Of a DNA stretch of 35,245 nt, positions 1 through 8,886 are shown one piece after another; positions within the stretch are counted from its first letter, which is position 1; every line of letters begins with the position of its first letter. The notes beneath the pieces are model-generated. The model did not search any database and was not told where the DNA came from. It saw only the letters and a list, made by a program, of their open reading frames with translations. Made by a program: the position numbers and the translations under genes. Source of the DNA: an uncultured Bacteroidia bacterium (GTDB lineage: Bacteria; Bacteroidota; Bacteroidia; J057; CALLMJ01); the NCBI GenBank assembly GCA_938006875.1, contig CALLMJ010000007.1, positions 1-35,245 of the forward strand, in the 5' to 3' direction.

Positions 1-354
1 ATAGATAATGAAGAGCTAAAATTGACGGCAGAGATATTGCATTATACGGGAACAAATCCGAATGAGAGGAAGTTAATAGAGACGGAGCAAGAGGCATGGC
101 GAACAGTAAATGCGATGTTTGAAGATAAAGAGAAGAAATACCTAAGAGCGTTAGAGGAAAGTAAGAAGGAATTAGAGGAAAAAGAACGATTATTAGAGGA
201 AGAAAAGAAAAGAGCGGAAGGGGAAAAGAAAAGGGCGGAAGAGGAGCATATTAAATTAGTTGAGACTGTTAAGTTATTAAAGTCTTTGGGAGTTGATAGT
301 AAGGTTATATCAGAAAAAACAGGATTTTCATTGGAAGAAATAGAAAAATTATAA
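1..354 (+). CDS. C-terminal part of an Rpn family / PD-(D/E)XK nuclease-type transposase-like protein (5' truncated by window edge)
   Basis: The frame is open to base 1 (IDNEELKLTAEILHY...); the listed TTG start at 22 is probably internal. Charged coiled-coil tail and C-terminal ...LLKSLGVDSKVISEKTGFSLEEIEKL typical of this family. Confidence 0.6.
   Translation: MDNEELKLTAEILHYTGTNPNERKLIETEQEAWRTVNAMFEDKEKKYLRALEESKKELEEKERLLEEEKKRAEGEKKRAEEEHIKLVETVKLLKSLGVDSKVISEKTGFSLEEIEKL
202..243 (+). repeat. 2-copy 21-bp tandem repeat encoding a duplicated heptad (EKKRAEG/EKKRAEE)
   Basis: gaaaagaaaagagcggaaggg / gaaaagaaaagggcggaagag, direct read. Confidence 0.7.
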
Positions 355-485
355 ATGAGTATTAAATACACCAATCCAAACCGAATAGAGTTATGATACT
401 TTTATAATCTTAAATTTAACTCAAAAGAAAATTTTGGTATAAAAAGAAAAAATATAGATATTTGCAAATCAATCAATCGTAAACA

Positions 486-1466
486 ATGCGTGTAATACAA
501 TTTAGAGAAGCACTTCGTGAAGCTATGCAAGAAGAAATGCGTAGAGACCCCAATGTATTTTTAATGGGGGAAGAAGTGGCTGAATATAACGGTGCTTATA
601 AAGTAAGCCAAGGTATGTTAGATGAGTTTGGTGCTCAAAGAGTAGTAGATACTCCTATTTCTGAACTAGGCTTTGCTGGAATTGGCGTTGGTGCCGCTAT
701 GGTAGGATTAAGACCTATTATTGAATTTATGACATTTAATTTCTCGTTAGTTGCTATTGACCAAGTAATTAACAGTGCAGCCAAAATGCTTTCTATGAGT
801 GGAGGACAATATAATGTACCTATAGTTTTTAGAGGTCCTTCTGGAAATGCAGGTCAGTTAGGTGCTCAACACTCTCAATGTTTTGAAAATTGGTATGCAA
901 ATTGTCCCGGTTTAAAAGTTGTAACACCTTCAACTCCTTACGACGCAAAAGGTTTACTGAAAACCGCAATCCGTGATAATGACCCCGTAATCTTTATGGA
1001 GTCAGAATTAATGTATGGTAATAAAGGAGAAGTTCCTGAAAATGAATATTTAATTCCTATCGGAAAAGCTGATATAAAAAGACAAGGTACCGATGTAACC
1101 ATTATTTCTTTTGGTAAAATGGTTCATGTTGCATTAGATGCCTGTAAAGCATTAGAAAATGAAGGAATACAAGCAGAAATGATTGATTTAATGTCTTTAA
1201 GACCTATTGACTATGACACTATTGTAGAATCTGTAAAAAAGACTAATCGTTGTGTGATTGTGGAAGAATCATGGCCCTTAGCGGCTATTGCAGGCGAGCT
1301 TACCTATATGATTCAAAAACGTGCTTTTGATTATTTAGATGCTCCTATTCTTCGCATTACAGGTTCTGATGTACCTCTTCCTTATGCTCCAACTTTGATT
1401 GAAGCCTATTTACCCAATGTAAAAAAAGTCGTTCATGCAGTAAAACAAGTGATGTATCGTAATTAA
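486..1466 (+). CDS. pdhB: Pyruvate dehydrogenase E1 component subunit beta
   Basis: Full-length transketolase-like protein: MRVIQFREALREAMQEEMRRDPNVFLMGEEVAEYNGAYKVSQGM...; GGQYNVPIVFRGPSG; VIVEESWPLAAIAGEL. Confidence 0.95.
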   Translation: MRVIQFREALREAMQEEMRRDPNVFLMGEEVAEYNGAYKVSQGMLDEFGAQRVVDTPISELGFAGIGVGAAMVGLRPIIEFMTFNFSLVAIDQVINSAAKMLSMSGGQYNVPIVFRGPSGNAGQLGAQHSQCFENWYANCPGLKVVTPSTPYDAKGLLKTAIRDNDPVIFMESELMYGNKGEVPENEYLIPIGKADIKRQGTDVTIISFGKMVHVALDACKALENEGIQAEMIDLMSLRPIDYDTIVESVKKTNRCVIVEESWPLAAIAGELTYMIQKRAFDYLDAPILRITGSDVPLPYAPTLIEAYLPNVKKVVHAVKQVMYRN

Positions 1467-1475
1467 ATTTTATTC

Positions 1476-1598
1476 ATGAATCCTAAAATCAAAGAATGGT
1501 TCAAAAAAATCGGTTTTGTGGGTTTTCTATTCTTTTTGATTAAAGGATTAATTTGGATAGCATTATTTATTTACGCAAAATATCAAATTTTAGGATAA
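1476..1598 (+). CDS. Small 40-aa single-TM hypothetical protein
   Basis: ATG 9 nt after pdhB stop; MNPKIKEWFKKIGFVGFLFFLIKGLIWIALFIYAKYQILG*; amphipathic basic N-terminus plus one TM segment; below the ORF-track size cutoff. Confidence 0.6.
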   Translation: MNPKIKEWFKKIGFVGFLFFLIKGLIWIALFIYAKYQILG

Positions 1599-1650
1599 AA
1601 AACTTCTAATTACAATATTTGTGAGTAGACGTTTCCGTACAGATGATCTT

Positions 1651-1725
1651 TGAGTAAGCGAAGCCGTATCGAAATGACCATGTTTTTGGGAAAGCAGTTG
1701 TTTCGGTACGTTCGATTCACTCACC
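1651..1725. repeat. Imperfect palindromic intergenic (REP/MITE-like) element
   Basis: Left arm tgagtaagcgaagccgtatcgaaa versus right arm tttcggtacgttcgattcactcacc, an imperfect reverse complement, in the pdhB/mutS2 convergent intergenic region. Confidence 0.5.
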
Positions 1726-1818
1726 ACTCAACAACCGCATAAAAAAGCAAATCAAAAATTTTAATTTTTTATCTTCTAATTCTTCGTAAGTTAAAATCCT
1801 ATGAATACAAGTAACTTA

Positions 1819-4170
1819 TTATTTAATTTCACAAACTGTAACTCCGGCACCACCAAAATCTGGATGTTCTTCACGAAACTCAACTTTGTGATATTTCTTT
1901 AACATTTGCCTTACAGCTATTTTTAAAGCTCCTGTACCTGTTCCATGAACAATCCTAAATTGATTTAATCCAGAAACCATAACATCCTCTAAATATTTAT
2001 CCAAAACTTTCAAAGCCTCTTCTACTCTCATGCCTCTCAAATCCAATTCGGAACTCATTTCCATTTTTTTTGAATACACAGGAACATTAGAAACCGTGTT
2101 TTCTAAATTTAAAGCCTCTTTTAATTTTTTTAATTCTTTGAGTTTTACTTGAACTTTCATTACTCCAGCTCCAATGGTTGCTGTATCATTATGAATTTGT
2201 AAAACTTCAAAAATTTGAGATTTCCATATTACAGTATCCCCATTTTTAATTTCTACATTTTCCAAGGTTTCTGGTTCTTGTGATACAAGTTCTTGAAGTT
2301 CATCTTGGACGATTTTTTCTTCTTTTTTTAGTGTTTCTTGAATAGATTTCAGTTTTTCAACATCTTTTGAAGATTTTTTTGCTTCTTTGATTAACTTTTG
2401 GATTTGTAAAATTCCTTCTTGAAGTTCTGATTGTGCTTGTTTTCTAACTTCTTTTTGAACTTTTTTACGTTCTTCTTCCAATTTATTTTTGAGGTTTTTA
2501 TTATATTGAATAAGGTTTTCAAGCTCTTCATTTTGAAATTTATAGGTATCTAATTCTTTTTGCATTTCAACTACTTTGGTTTTAAGGTTTAAATACAACT
2601 CTTCAATGTTGGATTGAGATTTACCAATTTTATCTTTGGCTTTATCTAAGGTACTTTGAGGGATACCTACTTTTTGTGCAATTTCAAAAGCATAAGAAGA
2701 ACCGGGAATTCCTTGTATCAGTTGATAAGTAGGACTTAATGTTTTGCTTTCAAACATCATTGCCGCATTGACTACTACAGGATTTTGTTCAGCAAAAAGT
2801 TTTAAGTTAGAAAAATGAGTAGTAATTACACCAAAACTTTGTAAATCAATAAATTGTTCTAATATAGCTTCCGCAATAGCACCACCTACTAAAGGGTCAG
2901 TTCCAGAACCAAATTCATCAATTAAAAATAAAGATTTGGGTGTCATATTCAAAAGCATAGTTTTTAGTTGATATAAATGAGAGGTGTAGGTAGATAAATC
3001 ATCTTGAATAGATTGGTCATCACCAATAGATAAAAATAAACGGTCTATAAAAAAGAAATGAGAACTTTCATCACACGGAACCAATAGACCACAGTGTAAC
3101 ATCCATGTTAATAAACCTATTGTTTTTAGCGCAACCGATTTCCCTCCTGCATTAGGACCCGAAATCAATAAAATTCTTTGATTCTCTTCTAATTCAATGG
3201 ATAAAGGCACAACATTTTGATTTTTAAGTAGCAAAAGCGGATGTTTTCCATCGGTTATTTTTAAAAATCTTTGTTCAGTAAATTGAGGTAATTTGGCATT
3301 TAATTGAATGGCTAATTTAGCTTTTGCATAATAATAATCTACTTCCTGTAAATATTCTTCAATTTTTTGAATGTCATACAAATAATTACGAAAATAATCT
3401 GTTAATTCCGATAAAATTCTTTGAATTTCTTGTTCTTCTTTGAGTTCAAGCTCTTTGAGTTCATTATTTAAATCCAATGTTTCAGTAGGTTCAATAAAAA
3501 TAGTAAAACCTGTATGAGAAATATCATGCACAAAGCCTTTGATTTTTCCTTTAAAATCTGCTTTTAATGGAATAACATAACGGTCATTACGTATGGTAAT
3601 TTCCATATCTTCTGACCAACCTTGTTGTTTAGCAAAACGTAAAATTTTGAGAAGTTTGTTTCTTAACGTTTGAAGTTTTTGTGAATATAAATTTCTGATT
3701 TCTAATAATAAAGATGAAGCATTGTTTTTAATTTTACCATTTTCATCAATAATTTGTTCAATTTTACGTATCCAATGAGTGTCATAAATAAATTGATTTG
3801 CAAAGTGATGAAATAAAGGAGCTTTTTCTTTATTTCCAAGAAAATACAATTGCGTATTTCTAAAAATTTTTAGAGCATTTAAAAGGGTTTTCCAGTCATT
3901 TTCTTGAATAACAGCATTTTCTATGCTTAATTTATAAATTAGAGAGGAGAGATTTCCAAAATCACCAAAAGGGAAATTCCCTTCGTAAAGAAAAAGATTT
4001 TTAAGTTCTTCTGTTTTTTGGAGTTCTTGAAGAATATGATTGATATTAGCAAAGGGCTCTAATGTATCAAAAAGTTGTTTGGTTTTAGAGCTTTTAGCAA
4101 AAACTTTTAGAATTAAAATAATTTCTTGAAAACCAAGTTTTTCAGAGGTAATTGTATTGAGATATTTCAT
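1819..4170 (-). CDS. mutS2: Endonuclease MutS2 with C-terminal Smr domain
   Basis: Walker A LLISGPNAGGKSVALKTIGLL; LFLIDEFGSGTDPLVGGAIAEAIL; Smr ELDLRGMRVEEALKVLDKYL...RIVHGTGTGALK. Start placed at MKYLNTITSEKLG; the track's GTG start at 4206 lies in a hairpin. Confidence 0.93.
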   Translation of the reverse strand: MKYLNTITSEKLGFQEIILILKVFAKSSKTKQLFDTLEPFANINHILQELQKTEELKNLFLYEGNFPFGDFGNLSSLIYKLSIENAVIQENDWKTLLNALKIFRNTQLYFLGNKEKAPLFHHFANQFIYDTHWIRKIEQIIDENGKIKNNASSLLLEIRNLYSQKLQTLRNKLLKILRFAKQQGWSEDMEITIRNDRYVIPLKADFKGKIKGFVHDISHTGFTIFIEPTETLDLNNELKELELKEEQEIQRILSELTDYFRNYLYDIQKIEEYLQEVDYYYAKAKLAIQLNAKLPQFTEQRFLKITDGKHPLLLLKNQNVVPLSIELEENQRILLISGPNAGGKSVALKTIGLLTWMLHCGLLVPCDESSHFFFIDRLFLSIGDDQSIQDDLSTYTSHLYQLKTMLLNMTPKSLFLIDEFGSGTDPLVGGAIAEAILEQFIDLQSFGVITTHFSNLKLFAEQNPVVVNAAMMFESKTLSPTYQLIQGIPGSSYAFEIAQKVGIPQSTLDKAKDKIGKSQSNIEELYLNLKTKVVEMQKELDTYKFQNEELENLIQYNKNLKNKLEEERKKVQKEVRKQAQSELQEGILQIQKLIKEAKKSSKDVEKLKSIQETLKKEEKIVQDELQELVSQEPETLENVEIKNGDTVIWKSQIFEVLQIHNDTATIGAGVMKVQVKLKELKKLKEALNLENTVSNVPVYSKKMEMSSELDLRGMRVEEALKVLDKYLEDVMVSGLNQFRIVHGTGTGALKIAVRQMLKKYHKVEFREEHPDFGGAGVTVCEIK

Positions 4171-4198
4171 GAATTTCTGTTGATTGAATAAACAAAAA

Positions 4199-4222
4199 CT
4201 ACTCACAAAAGTTTGTGAGTAG
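4199..4222 (-). terminator. Hairpin between the 3-hydroxyacyl-CoA dehydrogenase gene and mutS2, candidate intrinsic terminator on - strand
   Basis: 11-bp perfect arms CTACTCACAAA / TTTGTGAGTAG with 2-nt centre; on - strand followed by TTTTTGTTT. Confidence 0.5.
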
Positions 4223-4248
4223 AAAAATATATTTTTATTAATTGAAAA

Positions 4249-5115
4249 TTACTTCTGGCTATAGTCATAAAAACCTTTACCGGTTTTTCTTCCTAGATGA
4301 CCAGCTGTTACCATGTTTACTAATAATGGGCATGGAGCATATTTGGGGTTACCAAAACCATCATACAAAACTCTTAATATAGATAAACAAACATCTAAAC
4401 CAATAAAATCTGCTAATGTTAAGGGACCCATGGGGTGGTTCATACCTAATTTCATTACAGTATCAATGGCTTCTTTGGTTGCAACTCCTTCATATAAGGT
4501 ATAAATAGCCTCGTTAATCATAGGCATTAAAATACGATTAGCAACAAATCCGGGATAGTCATTCACTTCTACCGGTTCTTTATCTAAGTCTTTAGAAAGT
4601 TCTAAAATTGCATTACAAACTTCATCAGAAGTATCATAACCTCTAATGACTTCAATTAATTTCATTAAAGGAACAGGATTCATGAAGTGCATTCCAATCA
4701 CTTTATCACTTCTTTTGGTAAAAGAAGCAAGTTTGGTAATAGAAATAGAAGAAGTATTAGAAGCCAATATACAGTCTGAAGGTGCGTTTTTATCAAGTAC
4801 TTCAAAAATTTTAGCTTTTAGTTCTAGGTCTTCATTTACCGCTTCTACCACTAAATTTGCATTTTTAACGGAATCGGGTAAATTAGTTGAGGGTAAGATT
4901 CTTTGAATTGTGAAATTTTTTTGTTCTTCAGTAATAGAACCTTTTTTAACTTGTCTATCTAAATTAGAGGTGATGGTTTCAATAGCCTTTTTTAGAGTTT
5001 CTTGGGTTAGATCTACAAAAGTTACAGAGTAACCTTTTAATGCAAATACATGAGCAATACCATTTCCCATAGTACCGCCGCCTACTACTACAACATTTTT
5101 GAATTTTTCTATCAT
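4249..5115 (-). CDS. hbd: 3-hydroxybutyryl-CoA (3-hydroxyacyl-CoA) dehydrogenase
   Basis: Rossmann VVVVGGGTMGNGIAHVFALKGYSVTFVDL; GMHFMNPVPLMKLIEVIRG; NDYPGFVANRILMPMINEA; GLDVCLSILRVLYDGFG. Confidence 0.93.
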   Translation of the reverse strand: MIEKFKNVVVVGGGTMGNGIAHVFALKGYSVTFVDLTQETLKKAIETITSNLDRQVKKGSITEEQKNFTIQRILPSTNLPDSVKNANLVVEAVNEDLELKAKIFEVLDKNAPSDCILASNTSSISITKLASFTKRSDKVIGMHFMNPVPLMKLIEVIRGYDTSDEVCNAILELSKDLDKEPVEVNDYPGFVANRILMPMINEAIYTLYEGVATKEAIDTVMKLGMNHPMGPLTLADFIGLDVCLSILRVLYDGFGNPKYAPCPLLVNMVTAGHLGRKTGKGFYDYSQK

Positions 5116-5118
5116 ATT

Positions 5119-6204
5119 TTATTTTTCTGGATTTTTATTTTTGGGTATATATAATCCTTCTTTTTGAAGGCGTTTTCTTTCTGCTTCTGCTTGTTTTTGA
5201 ACGACTTTTGGGTTATATTTATCTAGTTCAGGCACATAAACCGTAACATTTTTATGATAACCAAAAAATCCTTTACGATTTTCATAAAATTTATTATAAA
5301 ATGCTAATCCATCATAAGTACCATCAGGACCAGCCTGCCAATAAGCCGTTTCTCTGGTGTTTTTAGGCATAACAATATGGTCATAAACAATCATTTCTTG
5401 TTTTTTCTTAAAACCTAAAAATCCTTTTCTTATCACTTTTGCGTAATTTAAGGTTACAGTAGAATTGTCTGAATATTCCACTACCACTCTTGACTTGGGC
5501 ATTCTTGAAAAATAAAAAACAGGTAAGCCAAATGTAACAATAGAAGTATCGTTTTTATCCTCAAAATTAATAGTGTCTATGATTTTATAATTTGTAGAAA
5601 TATCATGACCATTCCAACCTAAGATCACATAAAACTTATATTTCTCTTTGACTTGTTTTTGTTTAATGGGGTTATAACGATAAGTCATACCTTCATAAGT
5701 AGTAACACCAAACTCTTTGTTTTTGGGGACATAATACAAAGCACCCATCCAATTTTCAGGAGTTAGCACTGTTGCTTCCACAGCAGGTTGATAATCTGTT
5801 TTATCTATTAAAGGAACTACTACAATTTTCGTTTTGCCATCTTTTGTAGTAATTTTTCTTTGAACCATTCCATAATAATGACACATTTTATAGGTAAGGT
5901 CAGTGATGTACCATGTAAAAATTCTAAAAGAATTATCCTCAGGATAAATCCTTGAAACCGTTTTTAAGTTAGTAAATTTGTAGTTATAGCTATCTTCTCG
6001 TTGAAGAATATTATACAAACGTTTTTGAAAAACTAAGTTGATTTCTAGTTTGTACTCAAGAGAATCGTTATTTAAAATTTCTTGAGCAATATTTTTTAAT
6101 TCCTCTTCAAGTTCTGAAAGAGGTGCAGTTTGGTCTTTATCGTTAGGGAATACCCATGAATAAACAAATAATCCCATAAATAAAAGCGTTATGATACGTC
6201 TCAT
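5119..6204 (-). CDS. Conserved hypothetical exported protein
   Basis: 361-aa ORF with N-terminal signal-like segment MRRIITLLFMGLFVYSW; 3 bp before the dehydrogenase gene; no family recognised. Confidence 0.75.
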   Translation of the reverse strand: MRRIITLLFMGLFVYSWVFPNDKDQTAPLSELEEELKNIAQEILNNDSLEYKLEINLVFQKRLYNILQREDSYNYKFTNLKTVSRIYPEDNSFRIFTWYITDLTYKMCHYYGMVQRKITTKDGKTKIVVVPLIDKTDYQPAVEATVLTPENWMGALYYVPKNKEFGVTTYEGMTYRYNPIKQKQVKEKYKFYVILGWNGHDISTNYKIIDTINFEDKNDTSIVTFGLPVFYFSRMPKSRVVVEYSDNSTVTLNYAKVIRKGFLGFKKKQEMIVYDHIVMPKNTRETAYWQAGPDGTYDGLAFYNKFYENRKGFFGYHKNVTVYVPELDKYNPKVVQKQAEAERKRLQKEGLYIPKNKNPEK

Positions 6205-6218
6205 AATTGTATGATATT

Positions 6219-7679
6219 TTATGCTAAATAAAGTTCTAAAGTTGCGTTTCCGAGATATACTTTTTCGTTTTCTTTTAACTGTACTTTGGCTATTTTTTGC
6301 CCATTAACTACTAAGCCATTAGTAGAGTCTAAATCCAACAAATAAAAGAAGCCATTATCAAAATAAAGTTCAGCATGTTTCTTAGAAACTGAATTATCTT
6401 GAATGACTACATCATTATAAGATTCTCTTCCGATAGTTAGAGGAAGTTTTTCAATACGGTGGATTTGTGTACCATTCACAGAAACAATTTTTAAAGTAGG
6501 AATATTGGAAGAGGCAATTGCTGTCTTTTGAACTTCTGCAATCGGTGGAGTATTTACGATAGTATTTGCTAAATTTGGTTGTTTGATTTCTGATTTTGGT
6601 GGAGTTTGTGGTATATTTGAATAAGAAATTGGTGTAGAAAGAGGTTTTGCAGGTTGGTTGACCTCTTCTTTTTTACTTTTCATAAAAAATCCTATTCCAA
6701 TTAATAAAACACCGATTCCTGCTGCAATAAACAAAATTGTCTCAAATTGTGTATCCATTTTTTTTTCAATTATAAATTCTCCTTTAACTATTTCATCTTG
6801 AATGATTAAATCAAAAGTATTCATACCCGATTGAACTTTCTCAGGTTGAAAAATAATTTGATATTTGTAGCTTAAAACCGATTTTTCAACTTCTAAATTC
6901 AATGCAGCGGATAAAAATTCAGTTATTGTTTGAGGTTTATCTACAAACTTAAAACGTCCTTTGGTATTATCAGAAAGCAATTTAAAATTATCACCAGAAT
7001 AAGCTGTCCAAGTTTTATGCACTACTGAATAAATAGGAATATTTAAAGAAGTGGATTTATTTTCACAGTCTTCACGTCTAATAGTAGATAAACTTTGATT
7101 AATACCAGCAGTAAAAACAATTAAATACTTTTGTTCAGGCAAATCTTTTTGTTCATTCATCCAATCTAAAGCTTCATAAATACTTTTATAGATATCAGCT
7201 TGTGCATTGGTATCAATTTTAGTAACTAACTTATTGGTTAAATTTTTGATAATAGTTTTATCTTCAACGAACTCTTTGGATAAAATTTTTAAGCTTGTAC
7301 CTTTATCAGGAGTAGCTTCACTAAAAGAACATAATGCTACTTTATCCTCTGGGTTTAATAAATCTAAAAGTTGGGGAATAGCATTTTTAAAATTTTTGAT
7401 AGGTCCTGCATGGGTAAATCCAGTGGTTTCTACGAGAATACAAAAAACTCTTCCTTTTGATGCATTCACATCATGAGATTGAAATTCAAAATCTAAATCC
7501 TTCTCTGCATACTGAACTTTAATATCCTCTTTTTTGATGATCTTATTTCCCGTAAAATCCACTTTAATTTTGTAAGGATTATCATTCAAAACGTCGGAAT
7601 ATTCAATATTGAAATTTTGAGATTTTAAACCCACAAAAAAGCAAAACCCTAAACAAAAAAGGAATATAAACTTTTTCAT
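6219..7679 (-). CDS. vWA-like domain plus TM plus C-terminal FHA domain protein
   Basis: FHA: LPLTIGRESYNDVVIQDNSVSKKHAELYFDNGFFYLLDLDSTNGLVVNGQKI; vWA-like GRVFCILVETTGF...FKNAIPQLLDLLNPEDKVALCSFSE. Start placed at MKKFIFLFCLGFCFF because a TATATTTG box lies just upstream. Confidence 0.8.
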   Translation of the reverse strand: MKKFIFLFCLGFCFFVGLKSQNFNIEYSDVLNDNPYKIKVDFTGNKIIKKEDIKVQYAEKDLDFEFQSHDVNASKGRVFCILVETTGFTHAGPIKNFKNAIPQLLDLLNPEDKVALCSFSEATPDKGTSLKILSKEFVEDKTIIKNLTNKLVTKIDTNAQADIYKSIYEALDWMNEQKDLPEQKYLIVFTAGINQSLSTIRREDCENKSTSLNIPIYSVVHKTWTAYSGDNFKLLSDNTKGRFKFVDKPQTITEFLSAALNLEVEKSVLSYKYQIIFQPEKVQSGMNTFDLIIQDEIVKGEFIIEKKMDTQFETILFIAAGIGVLLIGIGFFMKSKKEEVNQPAKPLSTPISYSNIPQTPPKSEIKQPNLANTIVNTPPIAEVQKTAIASSNIPTLKIVSVNGTQIHRIEKLPLTIGRESYNDVVIQDNSVSKKHAELYFDNGFFYLLDLDSTNGLVVNGQKIAKVQLKENEKVYLGNATLELYLA

Positions 7680-7690
7680 AAAAATTTTGG

Positions 7691-7698
7691 CAAATATA
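7691..7698 (-). promoter_or_regulatory. Bacteroidetes-type -7 box (TAnnTTTG)
   Basis: - strand TATATTTG 12 nt upstream of ATG at 7679. Confidence 0.5.
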
Positions 7699-7864
7699 AT
7701 ATATTTTGGGAAACAAATGAGTTGTCTAATGAAAAGATAAAAATAAGCAAAGCTAATTGAATTCAATACGAAAATTTATAGCATTAAGAGCGTTTCTTAC
7801 TGCGTTCTTAACCAGTGGATAACCAGTCTACAAAAAAATTGATGGAATGAAATTAAAAAATACT

Positions 7865-7872
7865 TATTTTTG
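7865..7872 (+). promoter_or_regulatory. Bacteroidetes-type -7 box upstream of fabH
   Basis: TATTTTTG 14 nt before ATG at 7887. Confidence 0.5.
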
Positions 7873-7886
7873 CAAAAAACTTAGGG

Positions 7887-8882
7887 ATGAAATTTGCTCG
7901 CATTGTAGGTACAGGATTTTATGTTCCTCCAAAAGTCGTTACCAATTTTGATTTAGAAAAAATTTATGATACATCTGATGAATGGATTACAGAACGTTCA
8001 GGTATTAAAGAAAGACATTACATAGATTGGGAAACCAAAGAAGAAGGTCCAGCAGATTTGGCGGTGCCTGCGGTTCAAATGGCCCTCCAAAATTCAGGTT
8101 TTCAATTTGACGATATGGATTTATGTATTTTTGCTACATTAAGTCCAGAAGCATATTTTCCGGGTTCTGGTTGTTTTTTACAAGCTAAAATAAGTCCTGA
8201 AAGCACGGTTCCTATGTTGGATATTAGAATGCAATGTTCAGGATTTTTATACGCAATGTCTATTGCAGAAATGTATATAAAATGCGGTCGCTATCAAAGA
8301 ATTTTGTTAGTGGGTTCAGAAGTACAATCCACAACCATAGATTTTAGTAATGAAGGTAGAACCGTTGGGGTTTTATTTGGAGACGGTGCAGGTGCTGTGG
8401 TCGTAGAAGCAACAGATGAACCCTGCGGTATATTATCTACTCATTTATATACTCAAGGAAAATTTGCTGAAAGTCTCTGGGTTCCTGAACCCACTACCAA
8501 AAGAAGACCCAAAGTAAATCCTGATATGAAAGGTTTACATGCTTACATGAATGGTCGTGAAGTATTTAAACATGCTGTTACTCGTATGACAGAAGCGATT
8601 TTAGAAGCATGTCAAACTCAAAATTGGTCTGTTGATGATGTCAATGTTTTTTTAATTCATCAAGCTAATGCAAGAATTATTGAAAGTTTAGCAAAGCAGC
8701 TCCATCAGCCTATGGATAAGTTTTTTGTGAATATTCATAAATATGGTAATACAACCGCAGCAACTATTCCTATTTGTATGCACGAATCATTACAAGAAAA
8801 TTTTATGAAAAAAGGAGATAAAGTAATTGTAGCTACTTTTGGTTCAGGTTTTACTTGGGGTTCGGCAGCTTTAATTTGGTAG
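7887..8882 (+). CDS. fabH: 3-oxoacyl-ACP synthase III (KAS III)
   Basis: TSDEWITERSGIKERHY; active-site Cys region LDIRMQCSGFLYAMSIAEMYI; FLIHQANARIIESLAKQL; KYGNTTAATIPICMHES. Confidence 0.93.
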   Translation: MKFARIVGTGFYVPPKVVTNFDLEKIYDTSDEWITERSGIKERHYIDWETKEEGPADLAVPAVQMALQNSGFQFDDMDLCIFATLSPEAYFPGSGCFLQAKISPESTVPMLDIRMQCSGFLYAMSIAEMYIKCGRYQRILLVGSEVQSTTIDFSNEGRTVGVLFGDGAGAVVVEATDEPCGILSTHLYTQGKFAESLWVPEPTTKRRPKVNPDMKGLHAYMNGREVFKHAVTRMTEAILEACQTQNWSVDDVNVFLIHQANARIIESLAKQLHQPMDKFFVNIHKYGNTTAATIPICMHESLQENFMKKGDKVIVATFGSGFTWGSAALIW

Positions 8883-8886
8883 TTTT

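Noticed and set aside
42-374. 110-aa ORF on the - strand opposite the Rpn-like gene
   Set aside because: Shadow ORF of an A/G-rich coiled-coil coding strand; low-complexity Ser/Phe/Leu translation and no independent signals.
1618-4222. 11-bp word TTTGTGAGTAG at both 1618-1628 and 4212-4222 flanking mutS2, possible direct repeats of an insertion
   Set aside because: Matches of this length are expected by chance in 35 kb of AT-rich DNA; mutS2 is a normal core gene and no transposase is present.
4313-4906. Two + strand ORFs (4313-4504, 4646-4906) inside the dehydrogenase gene
   Set aside because: Antisense to a clearly conserved enzyme; no recognisable protein features.
7207-7476. 89-aa + strand ORF inside the vWA/FHA gene
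   Set aside because: Antisense shadow ORF with no features.
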